A stretch of 36,994 bases of DNA, from assembly GCA_034440595.1 (NCBI GenBank), contig JAWXCH010000366.1, positions 1-36,994 of the forward strand, in the 5' to 3' direction. The notes under the pieces were generated by a model. The model made no database searches and had not been told where the DNA came from. It saw only the letters and a program-made list of their open reading frames with translations. The position numbers and the translations under genes were made by a program. This DNA comes from JAWXCH01 sp034440595 (GTDB lineage: Bacteria > Planctomycetota > Planctomycetia > Pirellulales > JALHPA01). This document shows positions 22,419 to 31,201 of this stretch, one piece after another (the stretch's first letter is position 1; the number at the start of each line of letters is the position of its first letter).

Positions 22419-24527
22419 CTATTTCGCAGGCCGCTTGCCCGACTTCTTTGTCGGCACTTGCTCCGTTTTCGCCTCTCTCGCCGTAGATTGCAACGGCAAA
22501 GTCAGCGCGGCAGCGAACTGGCCGGACTTCTTGGAGTTTTCGAGGGTGTCAATGTCGACGCCCGTAGTGTCCCCGGCAATTTCTTCTGGCTTCGACTTTT
22601 CCAATTCGTCGGGCTGGATCAGCCGTTGCGACATGGCCAGATTGAGCGCCTGGTCGGTTGCATCCTGCAGTGTAGTGACAAAGTGATCGACCCCGATGGC
22701 ACGCAGCCGATCCTGCGACTTCTTGGAGGTCCCCTGACTTTGCCACAGTCCGACCAGAATCGGCATCCGCGGGAATTTCGGCCGCAAGCGCTTACATAGA
22801 TACCGCGCATGCGTAGCGGCATACGGTGGCAATGCCGAGACGCATACGATGTGTGCACCGGCGTTCTCGACTTCAGCCACCATTTCGCTGGCCAGAGCAC
22901 GTTTTGAAACGGTATGCGACTGGAACCCGTGCAATTCCAACATCTGCGAAAACATCATCGCCACCAATTCGTCGGCCTGATCGCGTGCCGGCAGACAGAC
23001 GATAGAAATCTGCCGCCGTGCGGCTACTCCGTCGGCTTGCTCTTGTATTTCGACCGGTTGTTCGGAAGCCCTTGCACCGAGATCGTCAATCAGCTCGCGC
23101 ATGGTCTGCACAATAAAAGCCTGGCGATCTTCGTCGTGCTGCCCGGTGTGGCGATCTTCCTCGGCCAGACGCAAAGCGGGAATCAAAACCGAGTCGTACA
23201 ACTCCATCACCGAATGCTGCTTCAGATAGTCGTCGACTAGTTCCTGCGCCTCATCAGGATCCATCGCCAGCAGTCGCTGGTAGAAACGTGATTCTGGCGG
23301 CAAGCTTTCTTGATCGCTCAGCAGCGTGTTTAAAAACGCCACTTGTGGTAAGTGCTTTCCCAAGACCATCACACAAACCGTCAACGGGGTGGCCATGATC
23401 AAGCCGACCGGACCCCAGAGCCAGGCCCAGAATACGGATGAAACGAGCACGCCGATCGTAGACATGCCGGTGCTGGCTCCGTACAGCCAGGGTTCCAGGA
23501 CGTTATTGCTAATCAGTTCGTTCACGACAAACAGCGCAAGCACCAGCAGCGGCAATGTCCAGCCATCAAACACTGCCAGCGACAGGGCCATTGGCACAGC
23601 CGCCGCGATCCATGGACCGACATAGGGAATGAACCGCAGCACTGTGGTGAGAATTCCCCACAAGCTGGCGTTCGGCAAGCCAATGAAAAACAGACCGATA
23701 GCGATCACAATACCGTAGAGGACGTTGATAATCAGTTGCATGACCAAATAGCGGCTGACACGTTTACCGGCCTCATCCAAGGCGTGCGTGGTCTCGGTCA
23801 GATTCTTCGAGCCGCACAACTGAATGAGCCGGTTGCGCAGATCCTCGCGCTCCAGCAGCATGAATATGACAAACACTAACACAATGGCAGCGGTGCCGAG
23901 CGGGCCAAGAATCGGTCCGACGACATTGCGTGCAATTTGCATGGCGGACAGGTCATCCACCACTTGCACTTTGAGCGGTTCTTTCTTCGAGTCCGGGTTG
24001 GCACCGTCCGCCTTGACGGCATCTTGATCGTCAGCTCCAGTTTGTAAACCGAGTGCCTTGGCGACCCCCTCGCCAATGGACTGTTCCTTGGGAGGATCCT
24101 CTGGAGATTTCTCGGCGCTCTTACCTTCCTCTCGCGTTAGATAGGCGCGCATGTCCTCCAGCGTGCCGGTGAAGCGCTTCATCACTTCGTCGCCGGCGCC
24201 ACTGCGCAAGGAGTCCGCTTTGTTGAGAATGTTTTCCTTGTATTCGGGAAGTCGAACCGCAAGCTCGTAAACCTGTTGAATGACAACACAACTGAGCGTG
24301 GCCCAACTCGCTGTAAAGATGGCTACTACCAGCAGCACTGCCGGAATTCGCGGCACCTTGCGTTTCTCCAGCCTTCGGACGACCGGGGCCAGCAGAAAGC
24401 TGATCAATACCGCCAGCGCAAATGGCAGCAGGATTTCCTGTGCCAGATACAGCACCGCGACAATTGCGATTCCGCAGATCAAGGCAAATGTGGCGGACTC
24501 GCGTTGTGTTTCTGGTCGTCTAGCCAT
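22419..24527 (-). CDS. AI-2E/PerM family transporter with C-terminal Rossmann-like domain
   Basis: From ATG 24527 (MARRPETQRESATF) the protein has about 702 residues. The first half is a PerM/AI-2E transporter: paired hydrophobic segments at the N-terminus (LICGIAIVAVLYLAQEILLP), a soluble charged loop, then LGPLGTAAIVLVFVIFMLLE, VMQLIINVLYGIVIAIGLFF, LRFIPYVGPWIAA and LLVLALFVVNELISNNVLEP. The tail adds helices and an alpha/beta domain (ISIVCLPARDQADELVAMMF, AGAHIVCVSALPP, RMPILVGLWQSQ, IGVDHFVTTLQDA), a Rossmann fold resembling a cobalamin-binding domain but without the DxHxxG cobalamin-ligand motif. The family exports autoinducer-2 or other small molecules, or acts as a Na+/H+ antiporter. 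The extra domain may sense a ligand. Longer in-frame starts reach 24650. Confidence 0.85.
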   Translation of the reverse strand: MARRPETQRESATFALICGIAIVAVLYLAQEILLPFALAVLISFLLAPVVRRLEKRKVPRIPAVLLVVAIFTASWATLSCVVIQQVYELAVRLPEYKENILNKADSLRSGAGDEVMKRFTGTLEDMRAYLTREEGKSAEKSPEDPPKEQSIGEGVAKALGLQTGADDQDAVKADGANPDSKKEPLKVQVVDDLSAMQIARNVVGPILGPLGTAAIVLVFVIFMLLEREDLRNRLIQLCGSKNLTETTHALDEAGKRVSRYLVMQLIINVLYGIVIAIGLFFIGLPNASLWGILTTVLRFIPYVGPWIAAAVPMALSLAVFDGWTLPLLVLALFVVNELISNNVLEPWLYGASTGMSTIGVLVSSVFWAWLWGPVGLIMATPLTVCVMVLGKHLPQVAFLNTLLSDQESLPPESRFYQRLLAMDPDEAQELVDDYLKQHSVMELYDSVLIPALRLAEEDRHTGQHDEDRQAFIVQTMRELIDDLGARASEQPVEIQEQADGVAARRQISIVCLPARDQADELVAMMFSQMLELHGFQSHTVSKRALASEMVAEVENAGAHIVCVSALPPYAATHARYLCKRLRPKFPRMPILVGLWQSQGTSKKSQDRLRAIGVDHFVTTLQDATDQALNLAMSQRLIQPDELEKSKPEEIAGDTTGVDIDTLENSKKSGQFAAALTLPLQSTAREAKTEQVPTKKSGKRPAK

Positions 24528-24950
24528 GTAGGAAGCGGTGCGAAAAAGGGTGTGAGTCGCGGGCTGGCATGTACTGGCCCCACTTTGAGGGCGGTTGCGT
24601 AAAAACCTTACAGCCATTGATGCAACTACTGCGCCGCCAGCGTAAAGCAAAGGAATCTCGCCGCTAGCATTCTAACGATTCTGAAAAACAGATGGATGAG
24701 CATATTCGGGTAAATTGGCTAAGCCCCGTCTCTTTTCCTATGTTTCGGAAGCCTCCCGGAATACCTAAAATGCGCTGTTTGGCCGACCCGTAATGCCCAA
24801 GAATCTTTCGAAATCGGCACAATCCTAATATTCCAGCTTCTGATCGGTGGACGATAAATCTCCTGAAGTCGCAGTAGATGCGCCGAATCCGGCCACGACT
24901 GGATCCATTCTGGTTCCAAAGCTGCTGCGACATGCTTGACTTTGGACAAT
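24528..24950. other. Divergent intergenic region between the transporter and porin genes
   Basis: About 420 bases separate the minus-strand transporter start (24527) from the plus-strand porin start (24951). A minus-strand open frame crosses part of it but is Cys/Arg-rich, overlaps the porin gene and has no recognisable family, so it is not called. Both promoters must lie here. No clear operator or repeat of the other families is seen. Confidence 0.45.
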
Positions 24951-26501
24951 ATGCCACTGGCTCTAAGTCGATTAACGAACAAAACGCATGCATCTTGGCG
25001 GAGACAACCTGTCCCGCAAGGAATAGGGGCATTGCGCGCGCTGTCGCTCTCACTGTTCTGCCTAGCCCTGTCCGTCGCATCTCGCACGCTTACGGCCGCC
25101 GAAGGAGACTTTGGTTATGTGCGACCAGTTAGCGCCTTTGATGAACAAGGCGCAGACTCGATTTGGAACCATCAGTTCCTTGGTGCAACCTTGGACGAAG
25201 GTTTTGCCGTCCAGTCCAGCTATCAACAGCCGTACCCTGTCGCGGCAGACGGACCGGCATTGCTTGATCTGCCTCCCACCGACGAAGAGGATTTCAGTCT
25301 GGTTGTGGATCCACAAGTAGGCTCGGTTGATACAGCAAAACCGGGCAGCGAAGGTGCCGCCAAAGGAGAAGAGAAGAAGGAAGAAAAGAAAGACGAGAAA
25401 AAGGATAAGAAGGAAGAAGAGAAAAAGTGGTACGACAAGATGAAGATCCGTGGATACGTTCAGTTTCGGTACAATCAATTGTTGGTCGACAACAATCAGT
25501 ACCGAACGCCGTGGGACCGATCCGTCGGCGAAAACAACGGTTTCTTTATTCGCCGAGCACGCATGGTCTTTAGCGGAGACGCGACCGATTGGCTCAGCTT
25601 CTACATTCAACCAGATTTTGCCGCGAACGCCGACGATCAATTGCACTATCTGCAACTGCGTGATTTATACGCAGACATCTTTTTGGATCCCTGTAAGGAG
25701 CACCGGCTCCGCGTCGGCCAGTCCAAGGTGCCTTATGGCTGGGAGAACTTGCAGTCCAGCCAGAATCGTTTGCCATTTGACCGCGACGACGCACTGAACT
25801 CCGGTGTCCCCAACGAGCGCGATATCGGCATCATGTATTACTGGGCACCGGACTACATTCGCGAACGATTCAAATTTCTGGTCGATGAAGGTCTCAAGGG
25901 TTCCGGCGACTATGGTGCTCTGGGTTTAGGAGTCTACAACGGTCAGACTGCTAACCGCCCAGAGCGAAACGACGATCGGCACGTTGTGGCGCGAATTTCC
26001 TGGCCGTTCTTGTTGGAAAGTGGCCAGATTGTTGAAGCTGGCATGAGTGGTTATTACGGCGAATATGTCATGGCCACCGACCACGGCATTATCGGCAACG
26101 GACAAAACTTCCTGGATAAACGGCTCGCCTGGCATCTGATCTATTATCCTCAGCCGTTCGGCTTTCAGGCAGAGTACACGATCGGTCGTGGCCCGGAATT
26201 GAACGGCGCCTTAACCGAGGATCTGGATAGGTCCCTGCACGGGGGATACGCAATGTTGTATTACAAGCTTGAAAAGTGCATCCCCTACGCACGCTATCAG
26301 CGCTACCTGGGCGGCAATAAGTTACTGATCAACTCTCCTGATCAGGATGTCAGCGAGACCGAAATCGGCGTCGAATGGCAGTTTGCCAAGGCACTCGAAC
26401 TGACCACTTCTTATATGTACGGCGAGCGAGCGACCTACATCTACCCGTACGAAGTGGAAAAAGGTGGCCTGTTGCGTCTGCAACTGCAGTGGAACTACTA
26501 A
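24951..26501 (+). CDS. Phosphate-selective porin O/P family outer membrane protein
   Basis: From ATG 24951 the N-terminus contains a signal peptide (ALRALSLSLFCLALSVASRT, cut near LTA-AEG). A spacer follows, then a Lys/Glu-run (EEKKEEKKDEKKDKKEEEKK, about 20 residues), then the porin: IRGYVQFRYNQ, FFIRRARMVFSGDATDWLSF, YLQLRDLYADI, LRVGQSKVPYGWENLQSSQN, DDALNSGVPNERDIG, alternating strands, and a C-terminal LLRLQLQWNY ending in an aromatic residue, as outer-membrane barrels do. OprO/OprP-type porins pass phosphate or polyphosphate and other anions. The charged run before the barrel is unusual and could be a periplasmic coiled segment. A TTG at 24936 is an alternative start. Such porins imply a true outer membrane. 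Confidence 0.88.
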   Translation: MPLALSRLTNKTHASWRRQPVPQGIGALRALSLSLFCLALSVASRTLTAAEGDFGYVRPVSAFDEQGADSIWNHQFLGATLDEGFAVQSSYQQPYPVAADGPALLDLPPTDEEDFSLVVDPQVGSVDTAKPGSEGAAKGEEKKEEKKDEKKDKKEEEKKWYDKMKIRGYVQFRYNQLLVDNNQYRTPWDRSVGENNGFFIRRARMVFSGDATDWLSFYIQPDFAANADDQLHYLQLRDLYADIFLDPCKEHRLRVGQSKVPYGWENLQSSQNRLPFDRDDALNSGVPNERDIGIMYYWAPDYIRERFKFLVDEGLKGSGDYGALGLGVYNGQTANRPERNDDRHVVARISWPFLLESGQIVEAGMSGYYGEYVMATDHGIIGNGQNFLDKRLAWHLIYYPQPFGFQAEYTIGRGPELNGALTEDLDRSLHGGYAMLYYKLEKCIPYARYQRYLGGNKLLINSPDQDVSETEIGVEWQFAKALELTTSYMYGERATYIYPYEVEKGGLLRLQLQWNY

Positions 26502-26652
26502 CTTGCTAGTCCCCCGTCGTAGCACTTCCTTGTTGTCGATGCTAGCAAGCCGGGTTGCGTGAAATCGCTCTAGGTCATTCCGCCACATCGCTGCTAGAAT
26601 CCCGCGAGATTCTCGTCTTATCGATCCCCTTGTGCGCGGAGCCAGATACACC

Positions 26653-29600
26653 ATGGCCAGGCATGCCAACCGTTACGAGCGCGATAGCTCGTCTGATGAT
26701 TCCCATCCTCGCAGTCGAAAATCACGCCTGCCGCGCCGCCCGCGTGGGCGGTTCTTGCTGGTGATTCTTTGCCTCGGATTGCTGGCCATCGGGCTGGCAC
26801 CGAGCATGATCGCCTTGACGCCGGCGCGCGACTGGCCGCTGGCGATGATTTTCGAAGGGATCGACGGCACGATTCAGTCGCGAGGTGCATCGCTCGGCTG
26901 GTTTTCGCGGGTTCACTATGACGGAATCGAGATCCGCGATCGCAAAGGTGAGTTAGTCGTCGACATTCAGTCGCTGGACAGCGAAAAATCCCTCAGCAGC
27001 ATCTTGCTGGATACCAGCAGTCCTGGGCTGCTTCGTTTGCAGAAGCCCGAGATCACTGTCCGGGCACGCCCAGACGGGAGCAATCTGGAGGACGTGCTGC
27101 TTCCTTGGTGGAATGCACCCTCCAACGGCAATCTGAATCTGGGAATTGAAGTGTCCGATGGCCAGGTCCGCATCGACGATACGGTTGTTGCGCAGCGCTG
27201 GCTGGTGGATGATCTGGCCGCGACGGTCAATCTAACGGTCGCCAGCAATTTGCCAACAGACTGGTCTGCATCCGGCAAAGTCATCAATCAAGACGGTCCA
27301 CCGTCGGCTGGTGTGCCCGCGTCGTTTCAGCTTGGCTCTACAAAATCGGATGGACCGATCGACCTGAAGACCGATCGCCTGCCGCTGGAAATGTTCCGCT
27401 GGGCCATCGCGCGCTTCGATCCGACGGCGCGCGTGTCGGGCCAGCTTACCAGTTCGCTCAGTGTGCAGCCGCCGGATAATAATGCCGCAGCCGCAATGCG
27501 CGGGTCGGTCGTTTGCGAGCAGTTATTTCTGTCCGGTGGCATGCTCGGTAGCGATCAATTTCGCCTCAGCAAAGTGACCATGCCATGCGACTTGAGTCTG
27601 ACCGGGGATCGCTTGCAGATCAAGCAACTCGATCTGCTGTGCGACGTGGGTCAGGTAGCCACGACGTGCGATGTAAAAGTTCCGTCGACGTTCGATGCGG
27701 CGGCGGTGCAGACCCTGTTGCGACAGAGTTACACGGCCAATGGCCACGTCGACCTGGCGCGGCTAGCGCAATTGATCCCGCAATCGCTGCATATCAAACA
27801 AGATACCAAGGTAACTTCGGGCAAAATCCAATTCGCCGTAACTAGCACGCCAGGCAGCGGTACGCCAAACTCCACCGCCGCCTGGAAGGGCACACTCGAT
27901 GCCTCGGACCTAGCCGCTGTCGATGCGCGTGGGCAGACCGTTCGCTGGCAACAGCCAGTGAAAATCGAAATGGCGATGCGCGATTCCAACACGGGGCCGA
28001 TTATCGATGCACTGAGCTGTGACTCGCAGTTTCTCAAACTCAATGGCAAGGGAAATCTCGAAAACCTCTCCGCCGATGTGCAGTTGAGTCTCGATCAGTT
28101 GGTGAAGGAACTGGGCCAGTTTGTTGACTTTGGTACAGTGCGCTTGGCCGGCGATGGTACCGGGCAGATTAACTGGAGCCGCAATGCGGCTGGCACATTT
28201 CAAACCTCTGCCAAGGCCAACGTCCGCAACCTGCTATTTGCCACAAGCGATAAAGACGCCTGGCGCGAAAGCGATCTAACGGTTGACTGTCAGGCCGCCG
28301 GAGCGCTGACCGGTGCCTGGCCGACACGAATCGATCAATTGAACGTGCAGGTACTGGCTGTCGCGGGCACGCAGCAGGATACGCTACGTGTTCAACTCAA
28401 CGAACCGGCAACAAATCCTCTATCGGCTGAAAAACTGGCGGTGACTGCACAACTCACCGGTCAGCTTGCACGATGGCGAACGCGATTGGCACCTTGGGTC
28501 GATCTCAGCACCTGGCAACTTACGGGCGACAGCGACTTGTTGGCCAAGGTCACCTACACAGCGGCCGATATTTCTGTTCACAGCCTGAAGGGTGAAATTC
28601 AAAACCTGCATCTCTGGGGCAACGGCCTGTTCATGGATGAGCCGCGTTTGCAAATTGATCTGGCCGGTCGTTATGAAAACGGACGCCAGCAATTAACGCT
28701 AGGACCGACGTCGGTTCTCATCGGCACCATGTCGATTAAGACTGACCAGGCGTCGATTACCGTGCCAACGGCCGGCCCCATCGGTGTGCTTGGTAAGGTT
28801 TTGTATCAGGCCGATATTGCACAACTGCAGCGCTGGACCTATGACCCGCGTACGGCACCGCCGTTGATCTGGTCAGGTCGTCTGGGAGGTCAGGCCGATC
28901 TATCGCTCAGCGGTCAAAAGACCAACGCCACCGTTCAAGCGAAGGTCGACGATCTGGCCGTTTATGGCATGACGCAACCGGTTGCTGTTGCTGCGCCACC
29001 GGCAGCGCCGGCTGCTTCGGTACGAACCGTGCTGTGGCAAGAGAAGGAGCTACGCGTAAATGTAGATGGCAGCTACGATTCGGCGGCCGATTCGGTTCAA
29101 GCCCGGCAGATTCAGGTCGGTTCCCAGGCTCTGACGCTGCAAGCGGCGGGATCCGTCGACAAACTGAGTAGCGTTTGCCAATTGAATCTCAACGGCCAGT
29201 TGGACTTTGACTGGCAAACTGTTTCGCGATTGTTGCAGCCATATCTGGGGCCGTCGATTCGTATCGAAGGGCGAGAGTCGCGCCAGTTTGCCGTGCGTGG
29301 GCCAATCCAGGATCTAATCTCACCGAAAGCGAACAGCACAACGCACCTGGTTTCGCAGCAACCGTCGGATCCATTGGCTTGGATCAAGCCGATCGGTGGC
29401 GAGGCGGCCATCGGCTGGCAAAAGGCCGAGGCTTACGGCATGCCGCTGGGCAAGGCCGATATCCAAATGCGTTTGCAGAATGGAGCGGTGAAGGTTGACC
29501 CGATCGATATGCAACTGGGAGAGGGCCGGCTCAAACTGGCTCCAAATATTCTATTGACACCGGCACCAGCCGAGTTGGTTCTTGGTCCGGGGTTGGCAAT

Positions 29601-30246
29601 CGATCGGGTGCGCGTTTCGCCCGAGATGACGGCGACATGGTTGAAGTATGTCGCACCGGCGATGGCAGATGCAACCAGGGCCGATGGCACGCTGTCGGTC
29701 AATATGCAAGGTGCCAAGGTGCCGCTATTTCAACCAGAACGGAGCGACATTGCAGGACAATTGCTTCTTCACAAGCTGGAAGTTACACCAGGGCCAGCAT
29801 CGCGGCCGCTGATTTTGCTGGTGCAGCAAATTCGAGCAATCACGAAGCGACAAGTGCCCCCGGCGCAACTGACCAACGAACCGGTACTGATGCGGATGAC
29901 CGAGCGAAAAATCGACTTTCGGATGGTCGATGGCAAGGTCTATCACCAAGGAATGGAAATGCAGATCGGCGATGTGGTTGTTCGCACGCGTGGCTGGGTC
30001 GATATGAATCAGAATATGCAAATCATGGCCGAGATTCCGGTGCTGGATTCTTGGATTGGGAGTGATCCGATCCTGGCCGGCATGAAGGGGAAGGTCTTGG
30101 AGATTCCGATCAGCGGCAAGATCGGCGCACCGCAGTTCGATGGCCGAGTGGTGCAGCAATTGGGTGCGCAGCTCTTACAAGGGGCAACTCGCGGAGTGAT
30201 AGAAGGGGAGTTGAATAAGCAGTTTGATAAGTTGTTTGGGCGGTAG
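26653..30246 (+). CDS. AsmA/TamB-like large membrane-anchored periplasmic protein
   Basis: The 1,197-residue product starts MARHANRYERDSSSDDSHPR, a basic cytoplasmic stretch, then one membrane segment (FLLVILCLGLLAIGLAPSMI), and an almost wholly beta-rich periplasmic part. It shows AsmA-family features: early IFEGIDGTIQSRGASLGWFS, repeated GxLxxxxLxV-like strands, and a C-terminal AsmA-like segment (VRTRGWVDMNQNMQIMAEIP, EIPISGKIGAPQFD). Such proteins form long grooves thought to carry lipids between inner and outer membranes. This fits the lipid A genes, porin and HtrA protease in the same window. An upstream TTG at 26632 is possible but not preferred. Confidence 0.8.
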   Translation: MARHANRYERDSSSDDSHPRSRKSRLPRRPRGRFLLVILCLGLLAIGLAPSMIALTPARDWPLAMIFEGIDGTIQSRGASLGWFSRVHYDGIEIRDRKGELVVDIQSLDSEKSLSSILLDTSSPGLLRLQKPEITVRARPDGSNLEDVLLPWWNAPSNGNLNLGIEVSDGQVRIDDTVVAQRWLVDDLAATVNLTVASNLPTDWSASGKVINQDGPPSAGVPASFQLGSTKSDGPIDLKTDRLPLEMFRWAIARFDPTARVSGQLTSSLSVQPPDNNAAAAMRGSVVCEQLFLSGGMLGSDQFRLSKVTMPCDLSLTGDRLQIKQLDLLCDVGQVATTCDVKVPSTFDAAAVQTLLRQSYTANGHVDLARLAQLIPQSLHIKQDTKVTSGKIQFAVTSTPGSGTPNSTAAWKGTLDASDLAAVDARGQTVRWQQPVKIEMAMRDSNTGPIIDALSCDSQFLKLNGKGNLENLSADVQLSLDQLVKELGQFVDFGTVRLAGDGTGQINWSRNAAGTFQTSAKANVRNLLFATSDKDAWRESDLTVDCQAAGALTGAWPTRIDQLNVQVLAVAGTQQDTLRVQLNEPATNPLSAEKLAVTAQLTGQLARWRTRLAPWVDLSTWQLTGDSDLLAKVTYTAADISVHSLKGEIQNLHLWGNGLFMDEPRLQIDLAGRYENGRQQLTLGPTSVLIGTMSIKTDQASITVPTAGPIGVLGKVLYQADIAQLQRWTYDPRTAPPLIWSGRLGGQADLSLSGQKTNATVQAKVDDLAVYGMTQPVAVAAPPAAPAASVRTVLWQEKELRVNVDGSYDSAADSVQARQIQVGSQALTLQAAGSVDKLSSVCQLNLNGQLDFDWQTVSRLLQPYLGPSIRIEGRESRQFAVRGPIQDLISPKANSTTHLVSQQPSDPLAWIKPIGGEAAIGWQKAEAYGMPLGKADIQMRLQNGAVKVDPIDMQLGEGRLKLAPNILLTPAPAELVLGPGLAIDRVRVSPEMTATWLKYVAPAMADATRADGTLSVNMQGAKVPLFQPERSDIAGQLLLHKLEVTPGPASRPLILLVQQIRAITKRQVPPAQLTNEPVLMRMTERKIDFRMVDGKVYHQGMEMQIGDVVVRTRGWVDMNQNMQIMAEIPVLDSWIGSDPILAGMKGKVLEIPISGKIGAPQFDGRVVQQLGAQLLQGATRGVIEGELNKQFDKLFGR

Positions 30247-30277
30247 GAGTCGACATGCTTGCGCAAACGGAATGATG

Positions 30278-31015
30278 CTAGACCATAGCAAGTTGGGGCC
30301 ACTCTTGGCGTTGAACTCCGTCTAGCAATCCATCTTCTTTCGGTACGCCGATGTCGTTTGCATAGTACTGCTTGAAAAAGTGAGGCACGCCTGCGCGAAG
30401 GCATTGAGAGTCAATATCACGTACCCAATCTAGTTCCATGAGTCGACGTTCGCCTTTTTTTGCGCGTTCACAGCCAGTAATCACCCAATTGATACTGTCG
30501 AGGTAGGAGCCAAGCTTCAATCGCTCCAACAGCGGTTCAGCGGAAATGAATCGAACTGCCGCCGGGATCTTACTCAGGATGTCGATTCGACCAAGCGATT
30601 CGCGACACCCAGCCGTTACACCAAGCCAGACGTTGGAGTATCCATCTTGCCAATCGAGTGGCAACCGGTCGCGAATTAGCTCTGGCCGTTTGGTCAAAAT
30701 TAGCCAATCCAATCGATCGCAGGCTCGAATCACATCCCATGCGTCATTTCGCCAAGCGTCAGCAGCAGGATGAAAAAAATCCGACATGGAGCAAGTAAAG
30801 ACACGTAGGCGAGAGTTGGTACGCTCCGCATGCCGTTGCCACTTTATCGGATTGCTCCAATTCTTCGTCCGCATCGGTCCCTTGAACGGCTCATAGCCGC
30901 CTCGTCGCATAATTCCTGCAATGTAGCAAAAACGGCATTCCTGGCTAACCTTATGGCAGCCCCACCAAAAATTGTGCGTGTGGTCCGTCCAACCAATTTT
31001 AGAGTTTTCAGCCAT
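30278..31015 (-). CDS. DUF5131 / phage Gp37-Gp68 family three-cysteine protein
   Basis: A 245-residue protein starting MAENSKIGWTDHTHNFWWGC. GGAG of AAGGAG (31023-31028) lies eight bases before the ATG. The defining cysteines C20-x6-C27-x2-C30 in GCHKVSQECRFCY precede a TIM-barrel-like pattern (RVFTCSMSDFFHP, DWLILTKRPELIRDRLP, VWLGVTAG, FISAEPLLERL, WVITGCE) and the family ending (AGVPHFFKQY). The cysteine spacing suggests an iron-sulphur cluster, and the family is often described as radical-SAM-like; the reaction is unknown. It is divergent from TcmP with a 186-base shared promoter region; that pairing is the recurrent association that gave TcmP its name. It converges on the AsmA-like gene. 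Confidence 0.85.
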   Translation of the reverse strand: MAENSKIGWTDHTHNFWWGCHKVSQECRFCYIAGIMRRGGYEPFKGPMRTKNWSNPIKWQRHAERTNSRLRVFTCSMSDFFHPAADAWRNDAWDVIRACDRLDWLILTKRPELIRDRLPLDWQDGYSNVWLGVTAGCRESLGRIDILSKIPAAVRFISAEPLLERLKLGSYLDSINWVITGCERAKKGERRLMELDWVRDIDSQCLRAGVPHFFKQYYANDIGVPKEDGLLDGVQRQEWPQLAMV

Positions 31016-31201
31016 CGCTATGCTCCTTCGCGGTTAATCGAGACTTTCCGATAGTCCCAGAGAACGCTCATGGATTCTACTCCAATCAACCGTTTCAGGC
31101 ATACGACAATTGTGCCGAAACAGAATGAAGCTTTCAAAACGTATTCTTTACTAGTACGATAGCATCGTCGAAATTAACCATGCCAAAACAGGGGGTTTGC
31201 G
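31016..31201. promoter_or_regulatory. Shared divergent promoter region of the tcm pair
   Basis: This 186-base spacer separates the two start codons and is visibly more A/T-rich than the core genes. Each gene has a strong ribosome binding site (AAGGAG on the minus strand at 31023-31028; GGGGG at 31191-31195 on the plus strand). Promoters for both genes must lie between. I cannot name specific -35/-10 boxes with confidence. Confidence 0.5.

Noticed and set aside
24664..25080. 138-residue minus-strand frame in the transporter-porin gap
   Set aside because: Cys/Arg-rich, overlaps the porin signal peptide, no family features; likely chance.
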